Assembly (NCBI GenBank): GCA_020747015.1
Contig: JAGTJM010000051.1
Location: 62,001-126,000, forward strand
DNA length: 64,000 nt
From: Pyrenochaeta sp. MPI-SDFR-AT-0127
Taxonomy: Eukaryota; Ascomycota; Dothideomycetes; Pleosporales; Cucurbitariaceae
Reading direction: 5' to 3'
Shown here: positions 11,393 through 22,880 of the stretch, one piece after another
Position numbering within the stretch: position 1 is the stretch's first letter
Layout: each line of letters begins with the position of its first letter
Translations under genes and position numbers: made by a program
Notes under the pieces: generated by a model
Database searches by the model: none
Seen by the model: only the letters and a program-made list of their open reading frames with translations
Told to the model about the DNA's origin: nothing

Positions 11393-14002
11393 ATGCCAGA
11401 CCAGTTGACTTGCGACCAGTGCGGCTCTTGCTTCCAGCGACGCGAGCATTACCAACGCCATCTCCGCACCCACACTCAAGAGAAACCATTCGCATGTTCA
11501 GTGTGTGGCAACAGCTTCGGAAGGATTGATTCCTTGGCCCGCCATCATAGCTCGACGCATACGGATGCGACAACTCAGATGGCCATGTTGAAACCAGGTG
11601 AGCGTCAGCGGGTCTCGCGCGCGTGCAAGCGCTGCAGCACATCCAAAATTAGATGTGATGGTTTATGCCCTTGTGAGAAATGCACCCTTGCTGGTGCTGA
11701 GTGCTTCTATGAACCGCCGAAAAGGAGAAGAGCTGCTTTGCAGCACACCACAGAGCCAGAGCTGGAGTCGCAACCGCAACCGAAGCGACGGGTATCCCAG
11801 CTGAGTACTAGCCAAAACGACAATGAGTCCATCTTCATAGATCCTGCGCAGATTCTTCAGATGCCCTCAGTCGGCAATGATGCATCTCAGGAAATCATGG
11901 ATGTCGATATTTTCGGCGCGCCCAGGATTTATGCATATAATAACGAATTAGGTGGTGTTGATTGGATGTCGGAGAATCTGGACATGAACTTTTGGCCAGC
12001 AACTTTTGACCTTCAGCAGGAGACTCAGCTGTTTCAAAGCATCAGTCGCACCGAAATCCCAACATCTCAGATACTCGCGGAGCCTCCGCGCGCTCCGATC
12101 CATCATCTCCCTCCAACCCCAGCATCAGATATTGCTGAGCTTTTCAGCCGTAGTCATACTCCAGTCCTTGATAGCGATGCCGTCGACATGAGGCAATACC
12201 ATCCAACATCTATTGAGCTTGATGCGCCATTATCATTCCAAGAGATTGACTTGCTCTCGCTCAGTCAGGTCGACATGGAAGATTTCGCACACGTTGAGGG
12301 CCTGTCTAGCGAGAAAGAGGATGCTATAAACCGCTTATTGGATGAAGTGCAATCACAATCACACTATCCACTCTTCAAGAACCCAAAGATACCTCCTCGG
12401 CCAGTGCTGAACGCATGGATTCAGCTGTACTTCGAATACTTTCATCCTGTCTTTCCAGTTCTTCACAAAGCTAGTTTCTCGTCCCCTGAAACACACCCTC
12501 TTCTTGTCTTGGCTGTCGCTGCTATTGGTGCGCAATTTTCTAATTTGAAGAACTCTTTTGCATGCGCCCTTAGTCTCCATGAGCTTGTCAGGAGACAGGC
12601 TTCACGGCATGTAAGGACAAACCATCTTTCCAGATCTTGACTTGTATTGTTTAACTAAATTCCATAGTGCGAGTTTCAGAACAAACATGGCCGGACAGTT
12701 TGGATGACACAAGTGGTCATGCTAAATAGTTTAGGGATGTCATATTCTGGAGAGAGAAGAGCATTGGAGGTAGCAGAGATATTGCAAGCAGTGCCAGTAG
12801 CGCTTGCAAGGAGAAAGGGACTGCTGAATGATGTTATGGCCCACGAACGTATCTCCCAGTTAGCGGTGCCACTTGAGCAGACATGGCGGTTATGGGTCAT
12901 GGATGAAGAAAGACGGCGAACTGGATTCTGTGTTTGGGTAAGTTAAATGCGCTGCGCGTTGGTCAGGCTAACTCTCAGACACAGTTGGTTGATGCGGGAT
13001 TCCGCGCCAACTTCAATTTGACAGCTGTTCTGGATTCCTGCGAATTAAAAAATTCTCTTCCTCAAGCAGAGCACAGGTGGAATGCAATGAATTGTCAAAG
13101 CTGGGCAAGCTTTCCTCCAGGTTTAGGTTCGTTGGCAAGCCAGCATTAGGTTTAGATCTTGGCTGACATAATGTTCAGGCTCCGGGCGCACAAAGACACT
13201 AGGAGATATCTTTGCTTCCAGCAATTGGATATCCATTTGGTCGCAAACTGGCACTATCGGAAAACAAGTTATTCTTGAAGAGCTTATGGAGACAGTGCGA
13301 CCAAAAGATCACTTTCACTATCAAACAAACCCCTCATCCACTGACACTGTACAAGCGGAAAAGGCTCTAGAGAGTTTGCTGGTTGTTATGGAAGCAGAGC
13401 ACGATATGCCTGTCATCGACCTTAAAGCATTAATCGCACAGAAGGCCATTTGTCTGGCTGCATTAATGCTTTGTCACGTTCCGGTGAAAGATACCACAAC
13501 GGCAGCGTTGAGTCGGATATATAATAGATGCAACGACAGAGAACTCTCCGAGATCGGAGAAGCTTGGAGAGCAACCCCTTACCAAGGTCGAAAGATGGTT
13601 CTTCACGCAGGACGCCTATTTCAAACAATTCGAACTAACCACACGACGCATTATTCAGTACCGATCTATCTACTCCGGGCAACTTTGACACTCTGGCTAT
13701 ATTCTCTCCTTTTGGAAAAGCCAGACGTCACGGGCTACATAAGGGAACAGGACACATTGGCCTCGATAACCCTTGGGACTGCAGACATCAATAGCTCGGA
13801 GGTCGGCGACTGGATATCTAACGGCCGCGGCCGAGTGAAGTTGCCCGGTATAGCAAATTTGTTATGTAAGCAAGGGAGGCAGAAGTTGCTGAGGGAGTCT
13901 ATGGTTGCTATGGCTTTATTGAAGAGTTGGGGTATTAGCAAGGCATTCTTGCACCTACTTAGACGGCTTGAAGCGAGCGAAACCACGTCCGAGACATGTT
14001 GA
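11393..14002 (+). CDS. Transcription factor with two C2H2 fingers, a Zn2Cys6 cluster and a fungal regulatory domain
   Basis: Four exons give about 790 residues. Two tandem C2H2 fingers lie at residues 5-60 (C-x2-C-x12-H-x3-H, then C-x2-C-x12-H-x4-H). Next comes a Zn2Cys6 cluster at about 75-105: ACKRCSTSKIRCDG, then CEKC and C. A PKRRRAA basic tail follows. The C-terminal half has the fungal-specific domain (WIQLYFEYFHPVFPVLHKASF; then RLWVMDEERRRTGFCVW in exon 2). Introns: about 12610-12667, a 47-nt one after FCVW near 12937-12983, and one at about 13123-13178. A nuclear DNA-binding regulator; position in the middle of the cluster makes it the likely pathway-specific activator. Which zinc module reads DNA cannot be told from sequence. 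Confidence 0.9.
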
Positions 14003-14302
14003 GTATGTGCCTACAATAGGCAATAGGGTCATCCGTTGGATGTTATCAGCCTCGCATTTGCATTGCGTGGAAAGTTGGGGATCTACGATGGTCAGTGCAA
14101 GTTTCGATGTTCGTCGGGCGGCTCAATCATCCGGTGGGACCATCCGAAATTGTGGAGCCGAAGTCACGGCCGCCCTATGTGAGAATGAGAATGAATTACA
14201 TAACCTATGATCACTCCAACGAATTGCTAACAGGTTAAAACTAAATTGACGTATTTGTTCAACTTGGGTAACTGTGTTGCGGGGCGCGGCAAGGACGTCA
14301 CA
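14003..14302. promoter_or_regulatory. GST promoter with exact cluster decamer
   Basis: Holds TGTGGAGCCG at 14151-14160, followed by AAG. The 13-mer TGTGGAGCCGAAG recurs inverted at 15599-15611. It lies about 145 bp upstream of the GST start codon, a reasonable distance for an activator site. Confidence 0.45.
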
Positions 14303-15064
14303 ATGACTATCACAGTCTATGGAGCTACTTACTCCACTCGTACACAAAGAGTACTACTTGTTTTGGAGAAGCTGGGTCTAGTCTTTGAGATCAAAGACAT
14401 TGATCTGGCGAAAGGCGAGCATCGTGTGAGTTTCGAACCAGGCTTTGAAGCTCATTATCTTATCTGACAGATCTCGTAATTCTAGTCACACGACTTCATC
14501 GCAGCCCATCACCCATTCGGAAAAGTCCCAGCGATTGAGGACGACGGCGTAAAAATCTTTGAATCCCGAGCCATCGCTCGATATCTTGTCAACAAATATC
14601 CTGGGCCTCTGAGCCTACCCAGAGACAGTGCGACACTCGCGGATTTTGAAGTGGCAGCAAGTGTTGATTATGCATATTTTGAACCCGCAGTCAGTAAATT
14701 GGGATGGGAGAAGCTTTTCAAAAAATTTATTACAGGCCAAGAGGCGGACACTGGAGTGGTCTCACAACTCGAGGGTGAATTGAGAGATGTGTTAGATTAC
14801 TATGAGAATGTATTGGCTCAACGAACATGGCTTGCTGGACAGGTGAGGATGGTACATTCTTAGTCTAAATCGAAATTCTAATATCTGCCTCAGGAATTCA
14901 GCCTGGTCGATGTTTTTCACATCCCGTGGTTTAATTTCTTGTACACGAAACTCGGGTACGAGGAAGAAATACAGTCACGACCACGTCTTGCAGCTTGGTG
15001 GGCCAAAGCAAGCCAGGATTCAGCCTGGAAAAAGATTTTGGGTGAACAGCATAGAAATTCATGA
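14303..15064 (+). CDS. Glutathione S-transferase
   Basis: Three exons (GTGAGT donor after GEHR, second intron after WLAGQ) give about 215 residues, standard size. The N-terminal thioredoxin-like domain shows MTITVYGATYSTRTQRV, HHPFGKVPAIEDDGVKIFESRAI (cis-Pro in KVPA and the Glu-Ser pair that binds glutathione) and ARYL. The C-terminal helical domain includes TWLAGQEFSLVDVFHIPW, with the N-capping motif spread across the last splice. It conjugates glutathione to electrophiles or isomerises them. In the cluster it may trap quinones or epoxides made by the flavin enzymes, or protect the producer. It resembles the fungal phi/Ure2-like branch; subclass not certain. Confidence 0.92.
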
Positions 15065-16902
15065 GTGTATGGACTCGGTGTTGGTGATTCTTGTCAGAGA
15101 ACTATGAAGCCAAAGCCTTTCCGTGACAGCTACAGTTGGATTTAGGTATTCTGGGGAAATTATTGAGAATTCCGCATTCCAGTCCTCCTCCACATGAAGA
15201 TTAGGTAGATATGCATGCTTTGGTTCAATCCAAACAGTGTTCTGCGCATTTCACTCGCTGATATAGTGCTGACAACATGATGATTACATAAGGCAGCACG
15301 TTGAGCCCAATTTCCCTTTGCCCCTACATATATTCTCACATATAGGACCAGGGCTCGGTCTACAAAGTGTAGATGCATCTCTCTACGCATTATTTGACCA
15401 TCGAGGCGATACGAAATCTTTATCTCAGCCAATATGATAGTTAGTCTTATGCAATCCTCATATTTCATAGTGTAGCCAACAAAGTTTGGGCCCTGCTTAG
15501 TTGTGAATACTTTTGAAATCAGCTACCGAAATCTATTCAAGTCAGTGTTAGGGTTAGCATCAAGCACGCGCATGATTCAGCTAGGGCATGTTGTCACTCT
15601 TCGGCTCCACACTTAGCGATCAGGACCCGTGCTCCTTAGGGCCGACTACAATTGGCAATGATTTGTTATTAAGAGATAAAGTTCCGTCCAAGCATCATAA
15701 AACGGAATTATGAAGGCATTCCGAACGTGTGAAACACAAAAGACGGTGCGGAAAATCGGCGCTCTCCAAAGCAGGTCGGTACGGCATGGATTTGGGTATT
15801 GTTGAATTAATGCAGGCCAAGTTGTGATCATCCTTCCCGCCAGTACAGCTTTAGTCTTGTACACAATCATGGAAATCTACATTTCTACCGCTTTAAGACA
15901 TCGCTTGTTCCATTCGTTTCGTGACAAAGCGTAAATCATCTGCTTATATGATTGATGCGCCATTGCGGACAAAGTGTCACTCCTGTGATCTTCTTTCTCC
16001 GAGTCTTTCTACTTGACCAACTCTCACAAGCTAATCTTGAATTCTAGGAATATAAACATATGAAGAAAAAAATATAAATAGTGCAAACTAGGACACTATA
16101 ATCGAACAGTAACAACATAATGCTAGTCTGCTTAGCAGAATGCGCCGAGTATGCACGCGCAATATATCAAAGGACGAGAATCTTCAAGACTGCATCGACA
16201 AAACATCAAATTATATGGAATCATTGTGTGATGATATATTTTCAACAATTTCAGCAGTATTTCATAGTTTGAGCGCCCAAGTGAAGCAGAAAATAGATGC
16301 AACCTTCATGCTATGAAGTTTGTGATGGTTGTTCTGCTCTGAGGAGAAGATAGAGGCTCCGGCTGTTAACAAAGGTTGCCTTTAACAAGAACATTAGAGC
16401 ATCAAACCACACAACAGACAACCCAATATCGCGGTGAACATAAGAATTATTCGATTCAATGCAGTCTATATCATTTCCAGTATACAAACGCCACAGGATG
16501 ATACGTGGTTCGTGAAAGGGAATATGTATTACTGGTCTATAATCGGAGTAAGCAGAAAGTAAATTATGAATCTAAAAAATTCATTTCATGAGAAATCTGG
16601 GGAAGTCTGGGGCAGATCCTGGGGAAGATGTGGGTTTCCCCACCGGATGTTGTGAGCACTAGGCCTCAGCTCCGCTCCATCCCAGTCCCACAGTGCAGCC
16701 ACAGAGCTATGTCTTGTGGAATCAAGCGAAACAATTGTGCTTGGCTGAAAACTGTCACCTCGGCTGCGCCGGAAAGGGGGCGAGTGCTATTCCGTTGAAA
16801 TGGCTTTAAATTGATGGCTCTGGACGCCAATCAATCCTCTCTAGAAGTACAATTAGTGCCACATAGCGCTCGCTATCAACATTGTTCATTTCATCAACAA
16901 AC
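15065..16902. other. Long AT-rich spacer between GST and transporter
   Basis: About 1.8 kb with no supported gene; frames are short and broken. It holds an exact minus-strand copy of TGTGGAGCCG at 15602-15611. The part nearest the transporter contains TGTGGAATCA near 16716. It could be an oversized regulatory region or a decayed gene. Confidence 0.4.
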
Positions 16903-18666
16903 ATGACCTCCGACCATGATTTCGAAAAAGCCGAAGTTACCTCGGTCGAGAGGATCGATAAAATGTCATCGGGGTCGAGAATTCGTACGAATATTGGAGA
17001 TCATCCGAAGGTGCGAAGTCCACTTTGTTGTTCTTGCTACCTCCTTTGCTGACATCTTATGCGACACCAGCTATGGCCTCGCTCTTTGAAATTTATGGTT
17101 CTCTTCAATATCTGTTTGATGACCTTCAATGGGAATTACTACTCTGCTAGCATCGCCACCAGCCTTGGCCTGCTCGTAAAAGAGTTTCATGTTGGCTACG
17201 GGGACGTTGCACCACTCATATCTTATGTTGTTCTCATGATTGGTATTGGCTGCCTCATTTGGATCCCCACCGCGGCTGTCTTGGGCAAACGTATTGTCCT
17301 TATCGTTGCAAACTTCATTTTTCTGGTCGGATGCATTTGGAGCTTGAAAGCGACCTCACTGAACAGTCTTCTTGGGTCTAGAGTGTTAGCCGGGTTTGGT
17401 GCGGGCGCTGTGCAGGCGATTGGTCCTGCTGTTATTGGAGGTATGTTGATACTTCAATCTGAAGTATGTGGAGTGGAAGTAGGCTGGTCTAACATGGAAC
17501 AGAGGTGTTTCTCGAACGCGATTACTCCAAGGCGGTTGCTATGTACTCAATGAGTCTATGCCTAGGCGCACAGATTGGTCCCTTGTTCGCGGGTCATCTG
17601 GCGTTGCATGTCGGCTGGAGGTGGATTTTCAAGCTCAACGCTATCCTCGTTGGATTGAACCTCTGCTCTTCAATCACTCTGATGCCAGAAACAGCATTCA
17701 TCCTAGAAGCTGGAACTGATGCGACGGCAGCCTCCCTCGACGAACAACTATCGGAGGCTATTTTGGATACAAATATTCGGAATAGTTTCACAGTAGCAGT
17801 GCGAAAAGGCACACTCTATCTAAGGCACCCTCATGTTCAAGGCGGAGGCATCAAGAAATGGCTCACCACATTCGTTCACCAACTAGAATTCATCCTAGAT
17901 CCCATCGTTTTATGCACGGGTGGGCTTTGGGGAATCGTTATGAGCTGGTGAGTGGCTATCAGTCTCCTTGCTGGAGCACTATGTTACTTTTCTCTTGCAG
18001 GCCTCATGCTAGCTAATACTAACGTGCGACAACAGGGTCGTCGTCATTTCTGTTACCTCGGCCCAGCTCTTCTCTCCGCCACCATTTCTGTTCTCGTCGG
18101 CAGAGCTAGGAAATTGGACAGGGACAAGCATGATTGGGATAATTCTAGCTTTTCCAATTGCTGGTCCAGTCGTAGACCTGCTCTCACGCAAGCTTTCTGA
18201 CATCAAAGGTCATCACCAGCCGGAATACCGTTTATACAGTATGATCGTACCGGCTTGCATTTGCTCGCCAGGTCTGTTGCTGTTCGGCTACACTTATATT
18301 AAAGGGTCTTACTACGGCCCTGCTGTGGGCTTCGCCATGCAGGCGGCTGGCTTGACTCTGGTGCCCTCTGCGGTAATATCCTATGCAATCGACAGCTATC
18401 CTTATAACTCCGCCGAAGTCGTTGCATCTATCAACTTCCTGACGCATCTCATGTCTTTCGCGATATCTAAGACATCTCCGCAATGGCTACAACGCGTTGG
18501 AGTAGAGAAACTCTTTATTGAGATGGCCGTGGTTCAGTGGGCCATATTCCTTGGATTAACAATTCCTTTGATTTTCCTTGGTTCATGGATTCGCAAAAAG
18601 TCGTCAAGATTCCATCTACGATTCAAATTCAAAAAGTCAGAGGATGTGAGTCACGTACGTACCTGA
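16903..18666 (+). CDS. Major facilitator superfamily transporter
   Basis: Four exons give about 515 residues, with roughly twelve hydrophobic segments. Splits: after GDHPK near 17010, after VIGG near 17441, and within a Trp codon (MSW|VVV) near 17949-18033. Family marks: the loop RVLAGFGAGAVQAIGPAVIGG is like motif C of drug-proton antiporters, VGWRWIFKLNAI is the segment after it, and PLFAGHLALH the start of the sixth helix region. A long central cytoplasmic loop (about 60 residues) separates the halves. Its place beside the cluster suggests export of the end product or uptake of the substrate. DHA-type export is more likely, but direction is not proven. Confidence 0.9.
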
Positions 18667-21214
18667 CCTTTACTTGGAATGCATGATTGATGAGAATGTA
18701 TCCATAATCAATCGCGTACAATTATCAAAGAGAATGAGTAGCAGTCTCATCAAAATCAAACCACCAATTCAGGATCATTTTTACTTAATCAAAGAATAAG
18801 AATTTTGTTTTCAGAGTGTAGAGCTGAATTGAGGTCCAGAATAGCAGAGATTGCGCCCCAATGGGTCCCCACGCTTAACAATACACTATTCTCTGGGCCC
18901 TACATAGGTAATAGAAGCGAAGAAATCCGGGTTGTTCGGGAACTGAAAACTTTTGTATTTAGATTTGCGTCCACCAGGGAAGAACAGGTCCACTAGAGAA
19001 TAGAAGGGGAGTGGGCCAAACGGAATTGTAGCCAAGTCTATCTGCCCTGCGCTCTCGAGGACGCCATTGATGTCTAAACACTCATTTAAGAGTAAACCAC
19101 CACTTTGTGGGTTATCCTGTTGAACGGTCCCTCGAGAGCCACAAAGTTTCCTGATCCATCGACACCGTGTGTTCACGTCGTGTCCACGTCTTGTCGATGA
19201 CATTGGCCTCTTTGCGACATGAAAACACGCTCGCTGCGACATGAATATTCCATGAACAACGCATGTGATTCGGTTCCCAGGAAAGTCAACCGTATTCCGG
19301 TAGATGGTGCTATAGTTAGACTTCCAAGTGCGCCATTAACACCGGCGCTGTTGTCAGCCTCGTTGTATCATTTGATCTCCAGTACACGCTCACCCGAAAT
19401 TGGCCTGTTGATAGCGAGATTTATGTCGGGGGTTTGTCATGTGTCATGATTGCATCCAGACGGACCATTGTTCATGACCGAACCCTTAACGTGAGGAACG
19501 AAGCAGGCCTCTTCAGCTTTGGGTTTGATCTCCGAATTCTTCTCGATTTTGCAAACAGCGTCTGGAATATTGTACACTTTCACGTTGAAAAGTTAGCTAA
19601 ATAATAGAATCTTCAAAAGCCAGGACGGGCAATAACGCCCTCGCAGGCATCAATGAGAACCTTGATTGGGTCACTATTAGCCCTGAGGAATCGTTTTTAA
19701 TCAAATTGTTCTAGCTAGCAACTTCTGGATACGTATAGCAGCAACAGTCCTGGGGGTACTTGTGCTCTTGTAGAATGGGGTTTCACTTGAAGGGTCACCA
19801 AAGTCAACTCCAAACGACAATTGCAACGGCTCCTATTCTGAGTAATTTTGCGGAAGGTATAACATTCATCAGCATAAAGAGTTTTTTCGGTCCTCTGGCA
19901 TCCAGAACAGTCTCCAGTTAATTGTAGTCAAGGTCGTTGTTGTTATCTACCATGTTGTAGTCAAACTTGGAAAACTCATCTACCGAGCGGCTCTGGGCTG
20001 CTGGCCTGCCTGCCAAGCCAAGTTTGAGATTTTTGCTTCGTAGCAGAATTTGTGGAATGGCTGTGTCATGTTCAAAGTTCTCATGTCAAAATCCAAACAC
20101 CCATCATCGCACAAAATCAGCAGTCAAAGCTCCCAGTTTCGTGGCTGACATCAAAGTACCAACCCAATCTAGTCGTGACTGCGTCTGGCTTGGCGCTTGC
20201 TACTCTATCTGAACCGCTCCGGGTCCTGTCTTAGGACCAAGACCATGTTCATAACCATGAAAAATATCACCCTCTTCAATACAGCCCTTGATGTGACAAG
20301 AACTGGCAGCTAGGACAGTAGCTCTATAGTCGTTAGACGAATATTTGTGGCAACTTACGCGAGTAAGCTAGTGCCAATTGTATGACATCACAGATATTTG
20401 AAGAGCAGATTGATTTTGCTCGTATTGACAGGTGTACTCTACGTGTCCAGCTCCGGTTTGGGTGTGATAGTCCGTAAAAGTGATATGTAGCGAAAATGTA
20501 GAGCACCATGGTAGGACACGTACTTGGGAGTTAGCATCAGAGGGTTCGGTCAGTTGCGTCCCTCTCATTATAACGTACCTTTCACACACGTAATCGCCGC
20601 CTAATCATAATCATTCCTCTACTACTTCTCGTAGTTTCAACGGCTTCACACCAACTTACGAGGAAACAAGAAATTGCAGACATTCTCAATATAGTAAGGA
20701 TCAGAGCAGGCTCTTAAATCTCACCTCGCGTTAGCTTCTAATGCTTGTACTACAAGCGTTATTCAATCAGAGGATTCGAGGGTGTAGCCCGCAGATTTAT
20801 CCGGTTGTTGCGTATTTCGCCTAGAGTAGTTCGGGAACGTACCGCCCTCATTATTGCACCTTTATATCCACCTCCATCTTCTGTCCGTGATGATAGTCAT
20901 ATTGCATATTTGGAATATGCTCCCAAAACCTTATTCCACCTGTCTGAAACTACATCACCGACTATCAGTCGAAGCAACACCACAACTTCTTATCAGGCGA
21001 ATAATACATCCACACCTTGTTGGGCCACCTTCTCCCGCGTACACTGCAACTTCCCTGGCCCTGCAATGCACGTCTGGTTCAACGCTGCAGTCCCACCTCT
21101 CCCCAAAAAGTGGGGCAGCAATGGTGCTGACGGACACGTCAGTTGTACAGATGCGTTTTTAATACTTGACGCATGACATTCTCATGCAACAGTCTTGCAT
21201 AATCTGTAACTCCG
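18667..21214. other. 2.5-kb spacer with possible decayed coding sequence
   Basis: No intact gene found. On the minus strand several protein-like stretches are interrupted by stops: around 18890-19080 (PFGPLPFYSLVDLFFPGG), near 19850-20060 (RPAAQSRSVDEFSKFDYN) and near 20190-20340 (SSCHIKGCIEEGDIF). A GTAAGT..CTAAC..ATAG intron-like unit sits near 20318-20356. This may be a pseudogene or several. Family not recognised. The right end probably contains the promoter of the Baeyer-Villiger gene. Confidence 0.3.
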
Positions 21215-22880
21215 ATGGATTGTCCTCCTCCAATTCAGTTCGACGCTCTCATTGTCGGTGCCGGCTTCGGTGGCATCTACCAACTCAAGCGACTTCGCGA
21301 AGAAGGATATAATGTCAAGCTCGTAGACAATGCCTCGACTTGGGGCGGTGTTTGGTTTTGGAACCGGTATCCTGGAGCCCGTGTCGACAGCACAACACCC
21401 CACTACCAGTTTTCCGATCCAAGTCTTCGGAATGAGTGGCGCTGGAAGCAGCGGTTTCCTGGGAGCCAAGAGTTGCGGAAATACTTTCAGTTTGTTGCAA
21501 AGACGTGGGATCTTGATCGCGATGCTATATTCAATACCTTGGTGACGGCAGCTACTTGGGACGAGATACACTCGACGTGGCATGTACAAACACTGGGAGG
21601 TCAAAGCTTTGTTGTTCGGTACTTGCTGCTTAATACCGGATTCGCGGCAAAGCGGCACGTCCCAGATTGGCCTGGGATCCACAATTTCCGTGGCACGTTC
21701 GTTCATCCTTCGTACTGGCCTGCTGAAGAACCCGACTTGAAAGGCAAAAACATTGCGGTCATCGGAACAGGAGCGACTGGTGTCCAGCTTGCCCAAGAAT
21801 TGAGCAAGATAGCAAAGAATTTCTACTTGCTCCAGCGAACGCCGAACCTAGCACTTCCCATGAAGCAGGTTGATTATGATGAGGATGAACAAAAGCTCGA
21901 AAAGGACGAATCTTCGGACTTGTTTGCATCCAGGAACAATTCCTTCAGCGGTTTCAGCCTCAATTTTCTTGCCAAAGGCACATTCGACGATACACCAGAG
22001 CAGCGGAGGCAGGTATATGAGGAGTTGTGGGCTCACGGAGACTTCCACTTTTGGCTTGCAACATACTATGACATGCTTTTTACAGAGGAAGCAAACAAGG
22101 AGGCCTATGATTTTTGGAAGTCCAAGGTCCGCGCACGTATCCACGACGAAAAGCTACGCGATATTCTGGCACCAAAGATTCAGCCACATGCCTTCGGTTG
22201 CAAGCGCATTTCTCTAGAGAATGGCTACTATGAGATCTTCAATCAGCCGAATGTGACTTTGATTGACCTGACGAGCAAGCCTATTGTGGAGGTGACCGAA
22301 AATGGGATCAGGACGACTGAAGGGGAGATCATGCTTGACCACATAATATGTGCTACAGGTTTCGATGCCCTCACCGGAGGGCTGAAGAACATTGACATTA
22401 CAGGAGTCCACAGCCAGAAGCTTTCCGATAAGTGGAAAAATGGAACCAAAACATATCTGGGAATGAGTGTTTCAGGCTTCCCTAACATGTTTTTCACATA
22501 TGGTCCGCAGGCGCCAACAGCGCTCTGCAACGGGCCGACTTGTGCGGAGCTGCAGGGCGAATGGATTGTAAAGATGATTCAGAACATGTCCAGTTCCGGC
22601 AAAAAGGAAATTGAGGCGACGCTTGCTGTGGAGCAAGAGTGGGTAGAGGACATTGGGAAATTAGCAAACGCGAGTTTACTGCCAAGAACCAAATCGGCAA
22701 GTCTAACCCCATGTGTGATTATATCCTGGCCCTTGGACTAACACAGAATAGTGGTACATGGGAGATAATATTCCTGGTAAACCGCGGGAACCACTCGTAT
22801 ATCTCGGTGGGGTGCCAGCGTACTACAAGACTCTCAGTGAGGTCGCAGCAGCAGATTATAAGGGCTTTGAGTGTCGGTAG
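21215..22880 (+). CDS. Baeyer-Villiger-type flavin monooxygenase
   Basis: Two exons give 536 residues. The first Rossmann motif GAGFGG is at residues 14-19. The Baeyer-Villiger fingerprint FxGxxxHxxxWP is present as FRGTFVHPSYWP near residue 160. The NADPH motif GTGATGV follows at about 185, and CATGFDA near 385. The C-terminus SWYMGDNIPGKPRE, which completes the family, is reached only by splicing a 55-nt intron with a GCAAGT donor (22697-22751, GC-AG type). Without it the frame would end at 22741 with unrelated residues. These enzymes insert oxygen next to a ketone, making esters or lactones. The cluster hydrolase could then open the lactone (inference). Confidence 0.93.

Noticed and set aside
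15160..15468. 102-codon minus-strand frame in the GST-MFS spacer
   Set aside because: Composition unremarkable, no motif, no neighbouring exons.
18886..19242. 118-codon minus-strand frame
   Set aside because: Protein-like in part, but the frame does not continue and no family is recognised; kept only as possible gene remnant.
20745..21176. 143-codon plus-strand frame before the Baeyer-Villiger gene
   Set aside because: Needs a non-ATG start and shows no domain; probably leader sequence of the next gene.
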